Of a stretch of DNA of 6,984 nucleotides, positions 6,521-6,984 are shown piece by piece. The DNA lies in the NCBI GenBank assembly GCA_025360565.1, contig JANYBY010000081.1, forward strand, positions 1 through 6,984. The letters run 5' to 3'. Made by a program: the position numbers and the translations under genes. The notes under the pieces were generated by a model, which ran no database searches, was not told where the DNA came from, and was given only the letters and a program-made list of their open reading frames with translations. The DNA is from Bacteroidota bacterium. GTDB taxonomy: Bacteria; Bacteroidota; Bacteroidia; B-17B0; Aurantibacillaceae. Every line of letters begins with the position of its first letter. Position 1 is the stretch's first letter.

Positions 6521-6647
6521 TTATGGTCTCACACCTCTCCAAGATGTAAACACACAATTTCACAAACCATACCCGACAACAAACGGTTACAATTACTTTT
6601 ATTCGCATACAAGTGCTTTAAAACCGAATAAACCATTAAGCCCACCC

Positions 6648-6655
6648 TACTTTTG
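6648..6655 (+). promoter_or_regulatory. Candidate -7 element upstream of the small lipoprotein gene
   Basis: TACTTTTG is an exact match to the Bacteroidota -7 consensus TAnnTTTG and lies 25 bases before the ATG at 6681. A -33 TTTG is not seen at normal spacing. The stretch between the right inverted repeat and this element (6530-6647) shows nothing else I can support. Confidence 0.5.
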
Positions 6656-6680
6656 TTTCAGAATTAAAAATTAAACTGAA

Positions 6681-6962
6681 ATGAAAAATTATTTAGTATG
6701 CCTTGGCCTTATTGCCTTGATGACAACAGCCTGTAAAAAAACAAACCATAAACCGGGCCAAACATTACCTGATTCAAAAAAGTACAATTGCTTTTGCACC
6801 ACCACCATTAGTTTTGTAGATTTTTGCAGAGTAGATACGGTAAAAAGCACAAACGAAGTGAACGCATTTTCTAATGATGAAGCGGGAAAATTATGCAAAC
6901 AACAAAATTCTTCGGCAACATCGGCAAGTACAATTACGACAACAGGTTGTGAGATTAAATGA
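6681..6962 (+). CDS. Small cysteine-rich lipoprotein of unknown function
   Basis: This 93-residue protein has a short hydrophobic leader and a relaxed lipobox, LMTTAC, with Cys18 as the likely lipidated residue followed by KK. The mature part is about 75 residues and holds Cys37, 39, 49, 72 and 90. The pattern is YNCFC, then FC, then DEAGKLC, and finally GCEIK at the C terminus. It recalls small Bacteroidota lipoproteins with a YxCxC start and a Cx(I/L)K end, but I cannot name a family and this rests on memory. Export and anchoring in the inner or outer membrane are inferred; the paired cysteines may form disulfides. The start is supported by the TAnnTTTG element and the leader peptide. The stop TGA overlaps a possible following start (ATGA), so a second gene may be translated with it. 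An opposite-strand frame here has no signal or promoter support. Confidence 0.75.
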   Translation: MKNYLVCLGLIALMTTACKKTNHKPGQTLPDSKKYNCFCTTTISFVDFCRVDTVKSTNEVNAFSNDEAGKLCKQQNSSATSASTITTTGCEIK

Positions 6963-6984
6963 GTAATTACAAATTTTACAGATT
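6959..6984 (+). CDS. Possible start of a downstream gene, cut by window edge
   Basis: ATG at 6959-6961 overlaps the TGA stop of the lipoprotein gene in the ATGA arrangement typical of coupled genes, and reads MSNYKFYR to the end of the window. Only eight codons are visible, so no family or even coding status can be claimed; the overlap is the sole support. Confidence 0.3.

Larger units (their letters stand above)
5010..6529. mobile_element. Putative non-autonomous cargo unit carrying the FG-GAP/T9SS gene
   Basis: A 1.5-kb segment containing one leftward gene is bounded by imperfect inverted repeats: GTTAGCACG plus TTTTAT at the left (5019-5036) and ATAAAA plus CGTGCTAAC at the right (6504-6520). 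Directly outside them are GTATGGGCT (5010-5018) and TTATGGTCT (6521-6529), identical at 7 of 9 positions and placed exactly as a diverged target-site duplication would be. There is no transposase or integrase inside, so movement would need a protein supplied elsewhere. The repeats do not match any terminal repeat I recognise. An attC-type cassette is a weaker alternative, because the GTTRRRY core is not met (GTTAGCA). Chance is possible, though the joint placement is notable. Confidence 0.4.

Noticed and set aside
6689..6898. Leftward 69-codon frame over the lipoprotein gene
   Set aside because: The plus-strand frame has a lipobox, leader and -7 element; this one has none.

Overview
The window looks like chromosomal DNA from a member of the Bacteroidota, probably a Flavobacteriales- or Chitinophagales-like organism. 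It is AT-rich. It has promoter elements close to the TAnnTTTG type, starts without a Shine-Dalgarno sequence, a hybrid-sensor-like periplasmic propeller, a type IX secretion (Por) C-terminal sorting domain, and signal peptides ending in 'SQ'. Everything here was read by eye; no database search was run.

Left part (1-516): the 5' end of mraZ, first gene of the division and cell-wall (dcw) cluster, runs leftward out of the window. Its start is preceded by a near-exact TAnnTTTG element and by four TGG boxes spaced exactly 10 bp apart, the expected form of a MraZ autoregulatory operator. The rest of this divergent intergenic region holds a weak rightward promoter candidate and an imperfect inverted repeat.

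Middle (517-4769): two rightward genes form a tight unit. The first is a PlsC-like lysophospholipid/aminolipid acyltransferase. Its stop overlaps the start of the second (TAATG at 1369-1373), a 1132-residue membrane sensor. This sensor has a signal peptide, regulator-propeller repeats, a Y_Y_Y domain, one membrane helix, a coiled coil and a cytoplasmic SpoIIE/PP2C phosphatase domain with its metal-binding aspartates intact. Just after it there is a hairpin, and then a second diverged copy of the last ten phosphatase codons plus stop, a possible scar of a lost tandem paralogue.

Right part (4850-6984): a leftward gene encodes a secreted seven-repeat FG-GAP/VCBS propeller protein with a T9SS sorting domain. 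It is bracketed by imperfect inverted repeats (5019-5036 and 6504-6520). These are flanked directly by similar 9-mers (7 of 9 identical) that resemble a diverged target-site duplication. No transposase is present, so this may be a non-autonomous cargo unit. Beyond it, a rightward gene encodes a small Cys-rich lipoprotein. Its stop overlaps (ATGA) the possible start of a further gene cut by the window edge.

The most interesting items are the bracketed T9SS-protein unit, the duplicated phosphatase tail and the four-box MraZ operator. I saw no CRISPR array, rRNA, tRNA, transposase or integrase.
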